Shown here in pieces: positions 56,600-64,000 of a stretch of DNA of 64,000 nt. The translations under genes and the position numbers were made by a program. This DNA comes from Verrucomicrobiaceae bacterium (lineage in GTDB: Bacteria > Verrucomicrobiota > Verrucomicrobiia > Chthoniobacterales > Chthoniobacteraceae), in assembly GCA_005791535.1 (NCBI GenBank), contig SXWH01000157.1:1-64000 (forward strand). Reading direction: 5' to 3'. The notes beneath the pieces were generated by a model. It worked only from the letters and a program-made list of their open reading frames with translations, was not told where the DNA came from and did not search any database. Positions within the stretch are counted from its first letter, which is position 1, and every line of letters begins with the position of its first letter.

Positions 56600-57283
56600 A
56601 TGAACACGCCTATGAACCTGCTCGTTATCGAAGACGAAAAAAAGATCGCCAACCTCATCAACAAAGGCCTTCGCGAGCAGGGTTACAACGTCGATGTCGT
56701 CCATAGCGGGGACGTCGGCTTCGAGAAGGCGACCTCGCAACCGTATGACGCGATCATTTTGGACATCATGCTACCCGGCCGGGATGGCTTGAGTCTGCTC
56801 CGGGCGCTCCGCGAGCGCAACATCAGCACCCCAGTGATGATCCTCACCGCCCGCGGCGATGTGAACGAAAAGGTCGAGGGATTGAATGCGGGTGCCGATG
56901 ATTACATGGCGAAGCCGTTTTCGATGGACGAACTCGTCGCACGCCTCCGCGCGCTTGTCCGGCGTGTGACCGGGGAATCCATCAGCCTTTATAAAGCCGG
57001 TGAGCTTTCGATGAATCTTGTCTCGCGCGAGGTCACGCGCGGCAACCGGAAGATTGAACTCACCGCACGGGAATTCCGGCTGCTGGAGTATCTCATGCGC
57101 GCGCCGAATCAGGTCCTTACCCGCACGCAAATCATCGAACGCGTCTGGGAATATCACTTCGATCCCGGCACAAATCTCGTGGACGTCTACATCCAGCGGT
57201 TGCGCCGGAAAGTGGACGACGGCGAGGAACTGAAAATGATCCAGACGATTCGCGGCGTCGGCTATAGTATTGTCTCGAAGTAG
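56600..57283 (+). CDS. OmpR-family response regulator
   Basis: 227 residues. A receiver domain (acidic pair in VIEDEKK, phospho-acceptor Asp55 in ILDIMLPG, Lys in YMAKPFS) is followed by a winged-helix DNA-binding domain (LTAREFRLLEYLMRAPNQVLTR, VDVYIQRLRRKVD, RGVGYSI). The ATG at 56600 has GGAG 6 bases upstream; an ATG five codons earlier lacks spacing for a ribosome-binding site. It acts with the histidine kinase that begins 3 bases later. The signal and targets are unknown. Confidence 0.94.
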   Translation: MNTPMNLLVIEDEKKIANLINKGLREQGYNVDVVHSGDVGFEKATSQPYDAIILDIMLPGRDGLSLLRALRERNISTPVMILTARGDVNEKVEGLNAGADDYMAKPFSMDELVARLRALVRRVTGESISLYKAGELSMNLVSREVTRGNRKIELTAREFRLLEYLMRAPNQVLTRTQIIERVWEYHFDPGTNLVDVYIQRLRRKVDDGEELKMIQTIRGVGYSIVSK

Positions 57284-57286
57284 GCG

Positions 57287-58660
57287 ATGAACGGGCGCCC
57301 GCTCCGCTTTCAGATTACCGTGCTCGCGGTGATCGTGACCGGGCTGGGAATGACGGCATTTGCGGCTATCATGCTCTACCAGCTTCGGATCACGAAGCTG
57401 CAGAATCTTGATGAGCAGCATGCAAGTCAGGCTGCTCAGTTCTTCAAAACCGTTGCCCGAAGAAGCACACCCATCGACTGGACAAACGACAATTCCGTTC
57501 GCGAGTTGTTCGATGCAGTCCAGAGCTTCCATGCAATCGAAGTCGAAGATCCGCGTGGCACAATCGTTCACCGATCGAGGACTCTCGGCTCACTCGATCT
57601 TCCGAGACTGCCGGATGGTGTGCCGCAAAGCGCATACGCTGGTGAGCGCCGCGTGCGGGTTTATTCAGTGTCCGACGGTGACATTCGCTTCCGCATCGCC
57701 ACGGACCTCGGGCCTACCCTTGCAACGGAAAGGAACATGCTAGCGCAATTCATCATCGCGGTTCCCATCATCTGTGGATTGATCGGGCTCGGTGCTCTTT
57801 GGCTGACGCGAAAGACGCTTCGCCCTGTCGAGGAACTCACCGTTCGCGCGGACGCAATCACGGCATCCAATCTCGCGGAGCGGCTGCCCGAAGTGACCGG
57901 AAACGATGAAATCGCGAATCTGAGCCAGACGCTGAACCGGATGATGGACCGCCTTCAGCGCAGCTTTGAGCAGTCGCGGCGTTTCGCTTCGGACGCATCG
58001 CACGAACTAAAAACTCCGCTCACGATCATCCGTGGTGAAACCGATGCGGCCATGCGCTCGGGCAGTCTTCCAGCCGCGGCCGAGCGATCGATTGTGAATA
58101 TTCAGGAGGAGACCGGACGTCTCGTGCACATCGTCGAGGGCCTACTCATTCTGTCGCAGGCCGACGCAGGGAAATTCCGGCTCAAACTTCAGCCAAACAA
58201 CCTTTCCGAATTCATCAGCGAAATGACCGAGGACGTGGAAATCCTGGCGTCGCCGCGCGGAATCGAGCTGAAAATCGATATTGAGGACGGCCTGATGATT
58301 GATGCCGAGCCCCATTTCCTTCGGCAGGCAGCGCTGAATCTTTTCGATAACGCAGTGAAGTACAACCGCGAGGAGGGGCACATCGAGGCCAGTCTGCACC
58401 GGAAAGGGAACGAAGCCGTCTTCCGCATCGCAAATACCACGGATCATCCGGTAACCGATGAGGACCGGCTCCGGGTGTTTGATCGATTCTTTCGAGCCGA
58501 CAAATCCCGTGATCGTGAACGCGGCGGACAAGGGCTTGGATTAAGCATCTGTGCGGAGATTATTCGCGCCCATCACGGACAAATTACGCTAATTGAAGAA
58601 CCAAGGCCGGGTTGGACGGCTTTCGAATTTCGTATTCCGATCAGCGCACACAATACATGA
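57287..58660 (+). CDS. sensor histidine kinase
   Basis: 457 residues. Two membrane segments (~9-31 and ~153-174) enclose a ~120-residue periplasmic sensor region. A HAMP domain follows, then the HisKA helix with phospho-acceptor His239 in SDASHELKTPLT, and an ATPase domain with NLFDNAVKYN (N box), VFDRFFRADKSRDRERGG (F box) and GQGLGLSI (G2). It should phosphorylate the adjacent response regulator. Its stop overlaps the next ATG as ATGA, tying the phosphatidyltransferase to the same operon. Confidence 0.95.
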   Translation: MNGRPLRFQITVLAVIVTGLGMTAFAAIMLYQLRITKLQNLDEQHASQAAQFFKTVARRSTPIDWTNDNSVRELFDAVQSFHAIEVEDPRGTIVHRSRTLGSLDLPRLPDGVPQSAYAGERRVRVYSVSDGDIRFRIATDLGPTLATERNMLAQFIIAVPIICGLIGLGALWLTRKTLRPVEELTVRADAITASNLAERLPEVTGNDEIANLSQTLNRMMDRLQRSFEQSRRFASDASHELKTPLTIIRGETDAAMRSGSLPAAAERSIVNIQEETGRLVHIVEGLLILSQADAGKFRLKLQPNNLSEFISEMTEDVEILASPRGIELKIDIEDGLMIDAEPHFLRQAALNLFDNAVKYNREEGHIEASLHRKGNEAVFRIANTTDHPVTDEDRLRVFDRFFRADKSRDRERGGQGLGLSICAEIIRAHHGQITLIEEPRPGWTAFEFRIPISAHNT

Positions 58661-59289
58661 CGACCGCAAACAAGATCACCATCACGCGAATCCTGATGAT
58701 TCCGGTATTCGTGACGATGGCTCTTTACTACGGGCGAAGCGTCTCGCACGGCGTGCCACAGGAATGGATGCGGTGGACGGCGATTGCGCTGTTTATCACT
58801 GCCGCCGCGAGCGACGGCATAGACGGCTACATTGCGCGGAAGTTCAATCAGATGAGCAAACTCGGCGTGATCTTGGATCCAATTGCCGACAAAGGCCTGC
58901 TGCTTGCCGGAATCATCACACTCAGCGTGAGCAACTGGCACTACGAATTCCCACTTTGGTTCCCAGCCCTTGTCATCTCGCGGGATGTGGTGATTCTCGC
59001 CGGGACGATTGCGCTGCATTTCATACTCGGCAGCGTAAAAGTGCAGCCGAGTTGGCTCGGGAAAACCGCGACGGTTACGCAAATGGTGGCGATTGGTTTC
59101 GTGATGCTTCAGTGGAACACGCACCTTGCGACGATCGGCGACTGGAAGGTGATGTTTCTTGATATCCCCGTCATAGTCGCCGGCGTTTTCACTCTGGTAT
59201 CCGGTCTCGGGTATGTGCGACGCGGAATCGGGCTCGTTCACTCAGCCGGCCATGGCGACCCGCAGCCTCCGTCGCAGTTGCTTCGATGA
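58657..59289 (+). CDS. CDP-alcohol phosphatidyltransferase (PgsA-like)
   Basis: 210 residues with about five membrane segments. The complete family signature is present: Asp53, Asp56-Gly57, Ala60-Arg61, Gly70, Asp74 and Asp78, in the D-x2-DG-x2-AR-x8-G-x3-D-x3-D pattern. It would transfer a phosphatidyl group from CDP-diacylglycerol to glycerol-3-phosphate or a similar alcohol in the inner membrane. PgsA is the best fit (NKITITRILMIPVFV), but the alcohol cannot be proved. The ATG overlaps the kinase stop by 4 bases. Confidence 0.9.
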   Translation: MTTANKITITRILMIPVFVTMALYYGRSVSHGVPQEWMRWTAIALFITAAASDGIDGYIARKFNQMSKLGVILDPIADKGLLLAGIITLSVSNWHYEFPLWFPALVISRDVVILAGTIALHFILGSVKVQPSWLGKTATVTQMVAIGFVMLQWNTHLATIGDWKVMFLDIPVIVAGVFTLVSGLGYVRRGIGLVHSAGHGDPQPPSQLLR

Positions 59290-59312
59290 TCGAATTACTG
59301 TAGCGCTGCGGC

Positions 59313-60050
59313 ATGCTCCGACACCTGCTCGCCACGCTACTTTTTACCGCTTCCGCATTTGCGCTCTCCGACAAGGAACTCGATTCCATCGGCGCGCGGG
59401 TTTGGAAAAACGAATGCGGCGGAACCCGCGAGGGGCTCACATCGTGGAATTCCGGCGAGCAGTTTGCATCGCTCGGGATCGGGCACTTCATCTGGTACCC
59501 GGAAGGCGTGTCCGGGCCGTATGAGGAGAGCTTTCCGTCACTCGTCGCCTTTCTCGCGAAAAACAGTGTTCGCGTTCCCGGCTGGCTCAAAGCGGGCACG
59601 CCATGCCCGTGGCGGACGAAGGCTGCCTTCGATGCAGACGCGCAATCTGAGAAAATGAAGGAGCTTCGCGGAATGCTGGCCGGTTCGATTCGCGAGCAAT
59701 CCCGCTTCCTTGCGCAGCGTATGGAAAACGCGCTGCCGAAGCTGCTCGCGGCATCAAAGAACCGCTCGGTCGTGGAATCGCGATTCAGAGCTTTGCTCGG
59801 GACCGGTTCGGGAACTTACGCGTTGATTGACTACGTTAATTTCAAGGGCGAGGGCACCAATCCAAAAGAGCGCTACAAAGGTGAAGGCTGGGGTCTGCTG
59901 CAGGTGCTCGAGGGGATGTACGGTATGAATTCAAAGGCTTTCGGCGCATCGGCGGCACGTGTGCTGACGCGCCGCGTCGAAAACTCCGACCCGGCCCGCA
60001 ATGAGAAAAAGTGGCTTCCCGGCTGGCTCAATCGTGTCCGCGGTTATTGA
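59313..60050 (+). CDS. secreted protein of an uncharacterised conserved family
   Basis: 245 residues with a signal peptide. The pattern IGARVWKNECGG, LTSWNSGEQFASLGIGHFIWYP, EESFPSLVAFL and PGWL is, as far as I recall, shared by a family of hypothetical secreted proteins. The conserved Glu near the N-terminus and the GIGHFIWYPEG segment are reminiscent of lysozyme-like enzymes. That is only a suggestion. Followed 15 bases later by a prolyl oligopeptidase gene on the same strand. Confidence 0.75.
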   Translation: MLRHLLATLLFTASAFALSDKELDSIGARVWKNECGGTREGLTSWNSGEQFASLGIGHFIWYPEGVSGPYEESFPSLVAFLAKNSVRVPGWLKAGTPCPWRTKAAFDADAQSEKMKELRGMLAGSIREQSRFLAQRMENALPKLLAASKNRSVVESRFRALLGTGSGTYALIDYVNFKGEGTNPKERYKGEGWGLLQVLEGMYGMNSKAFGASAARVLTRRVENSDPARNEKKWLPGWLNRVRGY

Positions 60051-60065
60051 TCCCAGATCCAGTTT

Positions 60066-62186
60066 ATGAAACCAACCCTGCTCATTTTTCTCGCAATGTC
60101 CTGCCTGCACGCGACGGAAGTTCGATATCCTGAATCCCGGAAGGATAGTGTGACCGACGATTATCACGGGACCATTATTTCCGATCCCTACCGCTGGCTG
60201 GAGGATGATAATTCCGCGGAAACAAAAGCGTGGGTAGCCGCGCAGAACAAAGTCACCTTTGCGTATCTGGATCAGATTCCTCAACGCGCACAAATCCGCG
60301 AGCGTCTAACAAAACTGTGGAACTACGAACGCTTCGGAGCGCCTTTTGAGCGCGGGGGACGTTTCTTTTACACGCACAATACGGGCCTTCAAAATCAAGG
60401 CGTGCTCTACGTCACCGATGCTCCTGATGAAAAGGGCCGCGTTCTTCTGGATCCAAACACGCTGAGCAAAGACGGGACCGTTTCACTGACCGAAACCTCG
60501 CCGAGCGAGGACGGCAAGCTGCTCGTCTATGGCACGAGCGGAGGAGGCAGCGACTGGCAGGAATTCCGCGTCCGCGACGTCGAGTCTGGCCGCGACCTAG
60601 AGGACGTGGTGAAATGGGTGAAGTTCAGCGGTGCATCCTGGGCCAAGGACGGCAGCGGCTTTTACTATTCCCGGTACGATGAGCCGAAGGCGGGGGACGC
60701 TTTGAAGGGCAAAAACGAATTCCAAAAGCTCTACTTCCACAAAGTCGGCACACCACAATCGGCGGACACTCTAGTCTACGAGCGGAAGGACCATGGCGAC
60801 TGGGGATTCAGTGGGCACGTCACAGACGACGGGCGTTATCTGATCATCCACGTTTCCAAAGGCACCGATCCGAAGAACCGCGTTTTCTACAAAGACCTCG
60901 CCGGGACCGAGGGAAAGATTGTCGAACTTCTGAACGACTTCGACGCCGACTACACATTCCTCGACAGTGTCGGTCCCGTGTTCTTTTTCCGCACGGACCT
61001 CGACGCCCCGCGTTACCGAGTCATCGCAATCGATATCCGCAAGCCTGCGCGAACCGACTGGCGCGAAGTCATCCCGCAGACCGCGGACAAACTCGACAGC
61101 GCGAGCTTTGTCGGCGGACGGGTCTATTGCGAATACCTGAAGGACGCACGCAGTCAGGTTGAGGTCTTCCGTGTGGTAGCGGGCGATATCCCCACCCTCG
61201 CGCCGGAAGGCGAACTCGTGCTTCCCGGCATCGGAAGCGTAGGCGGGTTCGGCGGACGGGCAAAGGATACGCATACCTTCTTCAGTTTCACGAGCTTTAC
61301 GGAGCCGGGTGCCATTTACCGGCTCGATGTCGCCTCGGGTAAGAGCACCATCTGGCGGAAACCGGCTGTGGATTTCGACAGCTCTGCCTTCGAGACAAAG
61401 CAGGTCTTTTACACCAGCAAGGATGGAACGCGCGTGCCGATGTTCATCACCCACAAACGAGGCATGGCGCTCGATGGCAGCGCGCCTACCATCCTCTACG
61501 GCTACGGCGGCTTTAACATCCCCATGACGCCCAGCTTCTCTGTGTCCCGGGCCGTCTGGCTCGAAATGGGCGGCGTTTTCGCCGTGGCAAACCTCCGCGG
61601 TGGCGGGGAGTATGGTGCTGAATGGCACAAGGCAGGCACCAAACTGAAAAAGCAAAACGTGTTCGACGACTTCATCGGCGCAGCCGAATGGCTCGTCGCG
61701 AACAAATACACCATGCCGGCAAAACTCGCCATCCAGGGTGGCAGCAACGGCGGTCTACTCGTCGGCGCATGCGTGACCCAGCGCCCCGACCTCTTCGGTG
61801 CAGCACTACCGGCCGTCGGGGTCATGGACATGCTTCGTTTCCATAAGTTCACCATTGGCTGGGCATGGAAGAGCGACTACGGCAGCAGCGAAGATCCCGA
61901 AGAGTTCAAAGCACTGCTCGCCTACAGCCCGCTGCACACCCTAAAACCGGGGGTTCGTTACCCCGCCACGATGATTACCACCGCCGACCACGACGACCGC
62001 GTCGTCCCCGCGCACTCATTCAAGTTCGCGGCACGCCTTCAAGAATGTCAATCGAAGGATGGCCCACCAGTTCTGATCCGAATTGAAACGAGCGCCGGCC
62101 ACGGCGCAGGCACCGCGCTTGCAAAAGTGATCGAACAAAACGCAGATCAAATGGCCTTTCTCGTGGATGCTTTGAATCGGAAATAG
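60066..62186 (+). CDS. prolyl oligopeptidase (S9A family), exported
   Basis: 706 residues. A short hydrophobic N-terminus (LLIFLAMSCLHA) suggests export; the Cys may be part of a lipobox-like site. A seven-bladed propeller region is followed by an alpha/beta-hydrolase with Ser560 in GGSNGGLL, an Asp in TADHDDRVVPAHSFK and a His in SAGHGAGT. The NLRGGGEYGAEWH motif before the nucleophile is typical of S9A. It cleaves short proline-containing peptides, most likely in the periplasm. Confidence 0.95.
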   Translation: MKPTLLIFLAMSCLHATEVRYPESRKDSVTDDYHGTIISDPYRWLEDDNSAETKAWVAAQNKVTFAYLDQIPQRAQIRERLTKLWNYERFGAPFERGGRFFYTHNTGLQNQGVLYVTDAPDEKGRVLLDPNTLSKDGTVSLTETSPSEDGKLLVYGTSGGGSDWQEFRVRDVESGRDLEDVVKWVKFSGASWAKDGSGFYYSRYDEPKAGDALKGKNEFQKLYFHKVGTPQSADTLVYERKDHGDWGFSGHVTDDGRYLIIHVSKGTDPKNRVFYKDLAGTEGKIVELLNDFDADYTFLDSVGPVFFFRTDLDAPRYRVIAIDIRKPARTDWREVIPQTADKLDSASFVGGRVYCEYLKDARSQVEVFRVVAGDIPTLAPEGELVLPGIGSVGGFGGRAKDTHTFFSFTSFTEPGAIYRLDVASGKSTIWRKPAVDFDSSAFETKQVFYTSKDGTRVPMFITHKRGMALDGSAPTILYGYGGFNIPMTPSFSVSRAVWLEMGGVFAVANLRGGGEYGAEWHKAGTKLKKQNVFDDFIGAAEWLVANKYTMPAKLAIQGGSNGGLLVGACVTQRPDLFGAALPAVGVMDMLRFHKFTIGWAWKSDYGSSEDPEEFKALLAYSPLHTLKPGVRYPATMITTADHDDRVVPAHSFKFAARLQECQSKDGPPVLIRIETSAGHGAGTALAKVIEQNADQMAFLVDALNRK

Positions 62187-62250
62187 AACACCACCGCACC
62201 ACTTATTCACATCCCCAATCGCCGTTACGACAGAGGAATATAGCCATCAG

Positions 62251-62266
62251 TGAATAGTTATTCACA
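62251..62266. promoter_or_regulatory. palindrome upstream of the outer-membrane protein gene
   Basis: Perfect inverted repeat GTGAATA-GT-TATTCAC about 100 bases before the ATG at 62369. The half-site TTATTCACAT also occurs at 62203-62212 in direct orientation. It may be a regulator-binding site for the porin-like gene. No matching regulator is known to me. Confidence 0.45.
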
Positions 62267-62368
62267 TTGCTGCTAAAAAAACTGTTGCGCGCCTTTCGCG
62301 GATTCTGGTATCTCCCCCAGCGTGCCGCAAGGCATCAACTAAAACACCAAAACAAACCAAACACTACC

Positions 62369-63220
62369 ATGACCAAACGTAGCATCATCACACTCGCTGC
62401 AGTCTCCGCAGTCATCGGCTCCACCGCTTTCGCAGGCCCTGTGGCCTCGAAGCCGAGCAAAGCCGTGAAAGCTCCCGCTGCAGAATCCTGCGTCACGGGC
62501 GATGTCGGATTCGACATCACCTCGGACTACTACTTCCACGGCCTGCTCCAGCAGGGCTCGGGATTCATCATCCAGCCTTACGGCAACCTCTACTTCAAGG
62601 TTGCTGAAGGTGGCGTGTTTGACTCCGTCTCCGTTGACGTCGGCATCTGGAACTCGTTCCACAGCCGCCGTGGCCTTCCTGGCCAGAACAACAACTGGTA
62701 TGAGTTCGACTTCACCGCTGGCCTCACCCTGAACAAGGGCAACTGGAGCTTCAGCCCGAAGTACATTCGCTACACCAGCCCTGGCGACTACTTCGCCAAC
62801 AGCTCGGCTGTTGCTCTCCGCATCGGCTACAATGACGCTGACCTGCTCGGCGCATTCTCGCTCCAGCCTTACCTCTGGGTTGAGTACGAAATCGACGGCA
62901 AGTCCGGCAACGGCACCGACGAAGGCTTCTACTACGAACTCGGCATCAACCCGAGCCGCACGTTCGGCGACCTCACGGTCTCCCTGCCTGTCAAGCTCGG
63001 CCTCGGCTCGAACGACTACTATGCCGGCGACGAAACCTACGGCTACGCCTCCATCGGCCTCACCGCCAGCTACGCGCTCAAGAGCATTCCTGAGTGCCTC
63101 GGCGACTGGTCCGTTTACGGCAACGTCACCTATCTCCACCTCGGCGACGCAGCGTCCCCGACCAACGGTGGCGACGAGAGCGACGTGACCTTCACGGGCG
63201 GCCTCAAGATCGCGTTCTAA
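62369..63220 (+). CDS. outer-membrane beta-barrel (porin-like) protein
   Basis: 283 residues. Signal peptide ending about AFA-GP, then alternating aromatic beta-strands (DVGFDITSDYYFHGL, IQPYGNLYFKV, FSPKYIRYTS, LQPYLWVEYEI) and a C-terminal strand ending in Phe (GGLKIAF), typical of barrel insertion. The SDYYFHG start is like the TIGR02001/TorF putative porin group. Codons are strongly biased to C and G endings with few rare codons, suggesting high expression. The ATG at 62369 directly precedes the signal peptide. Confidence 0.85.
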   Translation: MTKRSIITLAAVSAVIGSTAFAGPVASKPSKAVKAPAAESCVTGDVGFDITSDYYFHGLLQQGSGFIIQPYGNLYFKVAEGGVFDSVSVDVGIWNSFHSRRGLPGQNNNWYEFDFTAGLTLNKGNWSFSPKYIRYTSPGDYFANSSAVALRIGYNDADLLGAFSLQPYLWVEYEIDGKSGNGTDEGFYYELGINPSRTFGDLTVSLPVKLGLGSNDYYAGDETYGYASIGLTASYALKSIPECLGDWSVYGNVTYLHLGDAASPTNGGDESDVTFTGGLKIAF

Positions 63221-63248
63221 ATCTGACCGCGAGTCTTTAATGATTCAC

Positions 63249-63290
63249 AACACCCTCCGGTGGTCCGCCACCGGAGGGTGTTTGCTTTTT
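63249..63290 (+). terminator. Rho-independent terminator after the porin-like gene
   Basis: Fifteen-base stem AACACCCTCCGGTGG / CCACCGGAGGGTGTT with a TCCG loop (63249-63282), followed by TGCTTTTT. It lies 28 bases after the stop codon. Confidence 0.9.
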
Positions 63291-63352
63291 CCATCATTGC
63301 CCCCGTTCTCCCCATCCATGGCACACCGCCCGCTACCCCGCCTGTCTGGCTC

Positions 63353-64000
63353 ATGCCCGAAAACCAACCACTAACAACTCCGGCCGCTCCCCGGTTCAGC
63401 CTCGTCATCGCGACCTACGAGCGCGCCGACGAACTCGCCATCACCTTCGCCGGCATCGAAACACAAACCCGCAAACCCCTCGAAATCCTCGTCGTCGACA
63501 GCTCCCGCGACGACCGCGCGCGAACCGTCTGTGAACAATGGGCCGCCCGCATCCCCGTCCGCTACATCTTCTCCAACGCCAGGAGCGCCGCAAAACAACG
63601 CAACGAAGGCGCCGACCTCGTCTCCCAATCCAGCTCCGTCATCGGCTTCATGGACGACGACATCACCCTCCGCCCCGACACCTGCGAGAAAATCCTCACC
63701 GTCTTCCAGCACGACATCGACCAAAAAACCGGCGGCATCTCCGTCCGCATCGACGACGTCCATCGCCCCATCCCCTCCCGCCTCACCCGCCTCTACTACC
63801 GCATCCAAGCCGGCTACCCACACCCCACCTACGGCGGCCGGCTCTTCGGCCCCGGAATCAACTGCCTCCCCACCTACCTCGAACCCGCCGAACAAAACGG
63901 CACCCTCATCCCCGCCGACTGGCTAAACTCCGGCTGCGTCTTCTACCGGCGCGAACCCTTCCTCCGCGAACGCTTCCCCGCCTTCGAAGGCTACAGCTTC
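63353..64000 (+). CDS. GT2 family glycosyltransferase (3' truncated)
   Basis: 216 codons are open to the window end with no stop. The start MPENQPLTTPAAPRFS is followed by LVIATYERADELAITFAGI, ILVVDSSRDD, NARSAAKQRNEGAD and FMDDDITLRPD, the donor/metal motif of GT2 enzymes, then WLNSGCVFYRRE. The C-terminal part lies outside the window. Codon use is unusually C-rich (many CCC, CTC, ATC), stronger than in most neighbours. The acceptor is unknown. Confidence 0.85.
   Translation, partial: MPENQPLTTPAAPRFSLVIATYERADELAITFAGIETQTRKPLEILVVDSSRDDRARTVCEQWAARIPVRYIFSNARSAAKQRNEGADLVSQSSSVIGFMDDDITLRPDTCEKILTVFQHDIDQKTGGISVRIDDVHRPIPSRLTRLYYRIQAGYPHPTYGGRLFGPGINCLPTYLEPAEQNGTLIPADWLNSGCVFYRREPFLRERFPAFEGYSF

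Overview
The window looks like chromosomal DNA of a GC-rich Verrucomicrobiota bacterium, or a close PVC relative. The evidence is family-level: a cytochrome-domain DUF1549/DUF1553 protein, giant secreted proteins carrying lamin-tail and CotH domains, an ECF sigma factor of the PVC type next to a membrane Ser/Thr kinase, and a glycine-rich surface protein with an N-terminal LESRIAPA motif. No rRNA, tRNA, CRISPR array, transposase or phage gene was recognised by eye.

Layout. 0-1.3 kb: 3' part of a DEAD-box RNA helicase. 1.7-5 kb (minus): a Ser/Thr kinase and its ECF sigma factor, the latter interrupted by an in-frame TAA; a spaced direct repeat flanks the kinase. 5-10.5 kb (minus): S41 and S10 peptidases, a COG0523 GTPase, a conserved 68-residue protein and ribosomal protein bL28. 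10.5-15.4 kb: repeats, a lipoprotein, a membrane protein and a two-gene DUF4132 module. 15.5-24 kb: a repeat-built glycine-rich surface protein and a 1510-residue lamin-tail/CotH protein. 24-29 kb (minus): a DUF2238 membrane protein, a VapBC-type toxin-antitoxin pair with an operator palindrome, a UvrD-like helicase, an MntR-like regulator, an inverted-repeat element and a frameshifted PAS-LuxR regulator. 29-36.3 kb: a 2367-residue secreted protein with five lamin-tail domains. 36.4-41.1 kb: a small secreted protein, rplU-rpmA, an MFS transporter and a PVC cytochrome-domain protein.

41.3-54.4 kb (plus) is a tightly packed ten-gene locus. It holds an ABC-2 polysaccharide exporter (permease plus Wzt-type ATPase), two methyltransferase genes (one fused to a GT2), an asparagine-synthetase-like enzyme without a glutaminase cysteine, a sphingosine-phosphate-lyase-like PLP enzyme, a second and unusual PLP enzyme, a GT4, a GalU-like uridylyltransferase and a HEAT-methyltransferase fusion. 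I infer a surface glycan or glycoconjugate whose building blocks are modified by amine and amide chemistry and exported by the ABC transporter. This is the best candidate for an undescribed system here.

54.4-64 kb: NAD kinase, a class V aminotransferase, a two-component system coupled to a CDP-alcohol phosphatidyltransferase, an uncharacterised secreted protein, a prolyl oligopeptidase, an outer-membrane barrel protein and a truncated GT2 gene running off the end.
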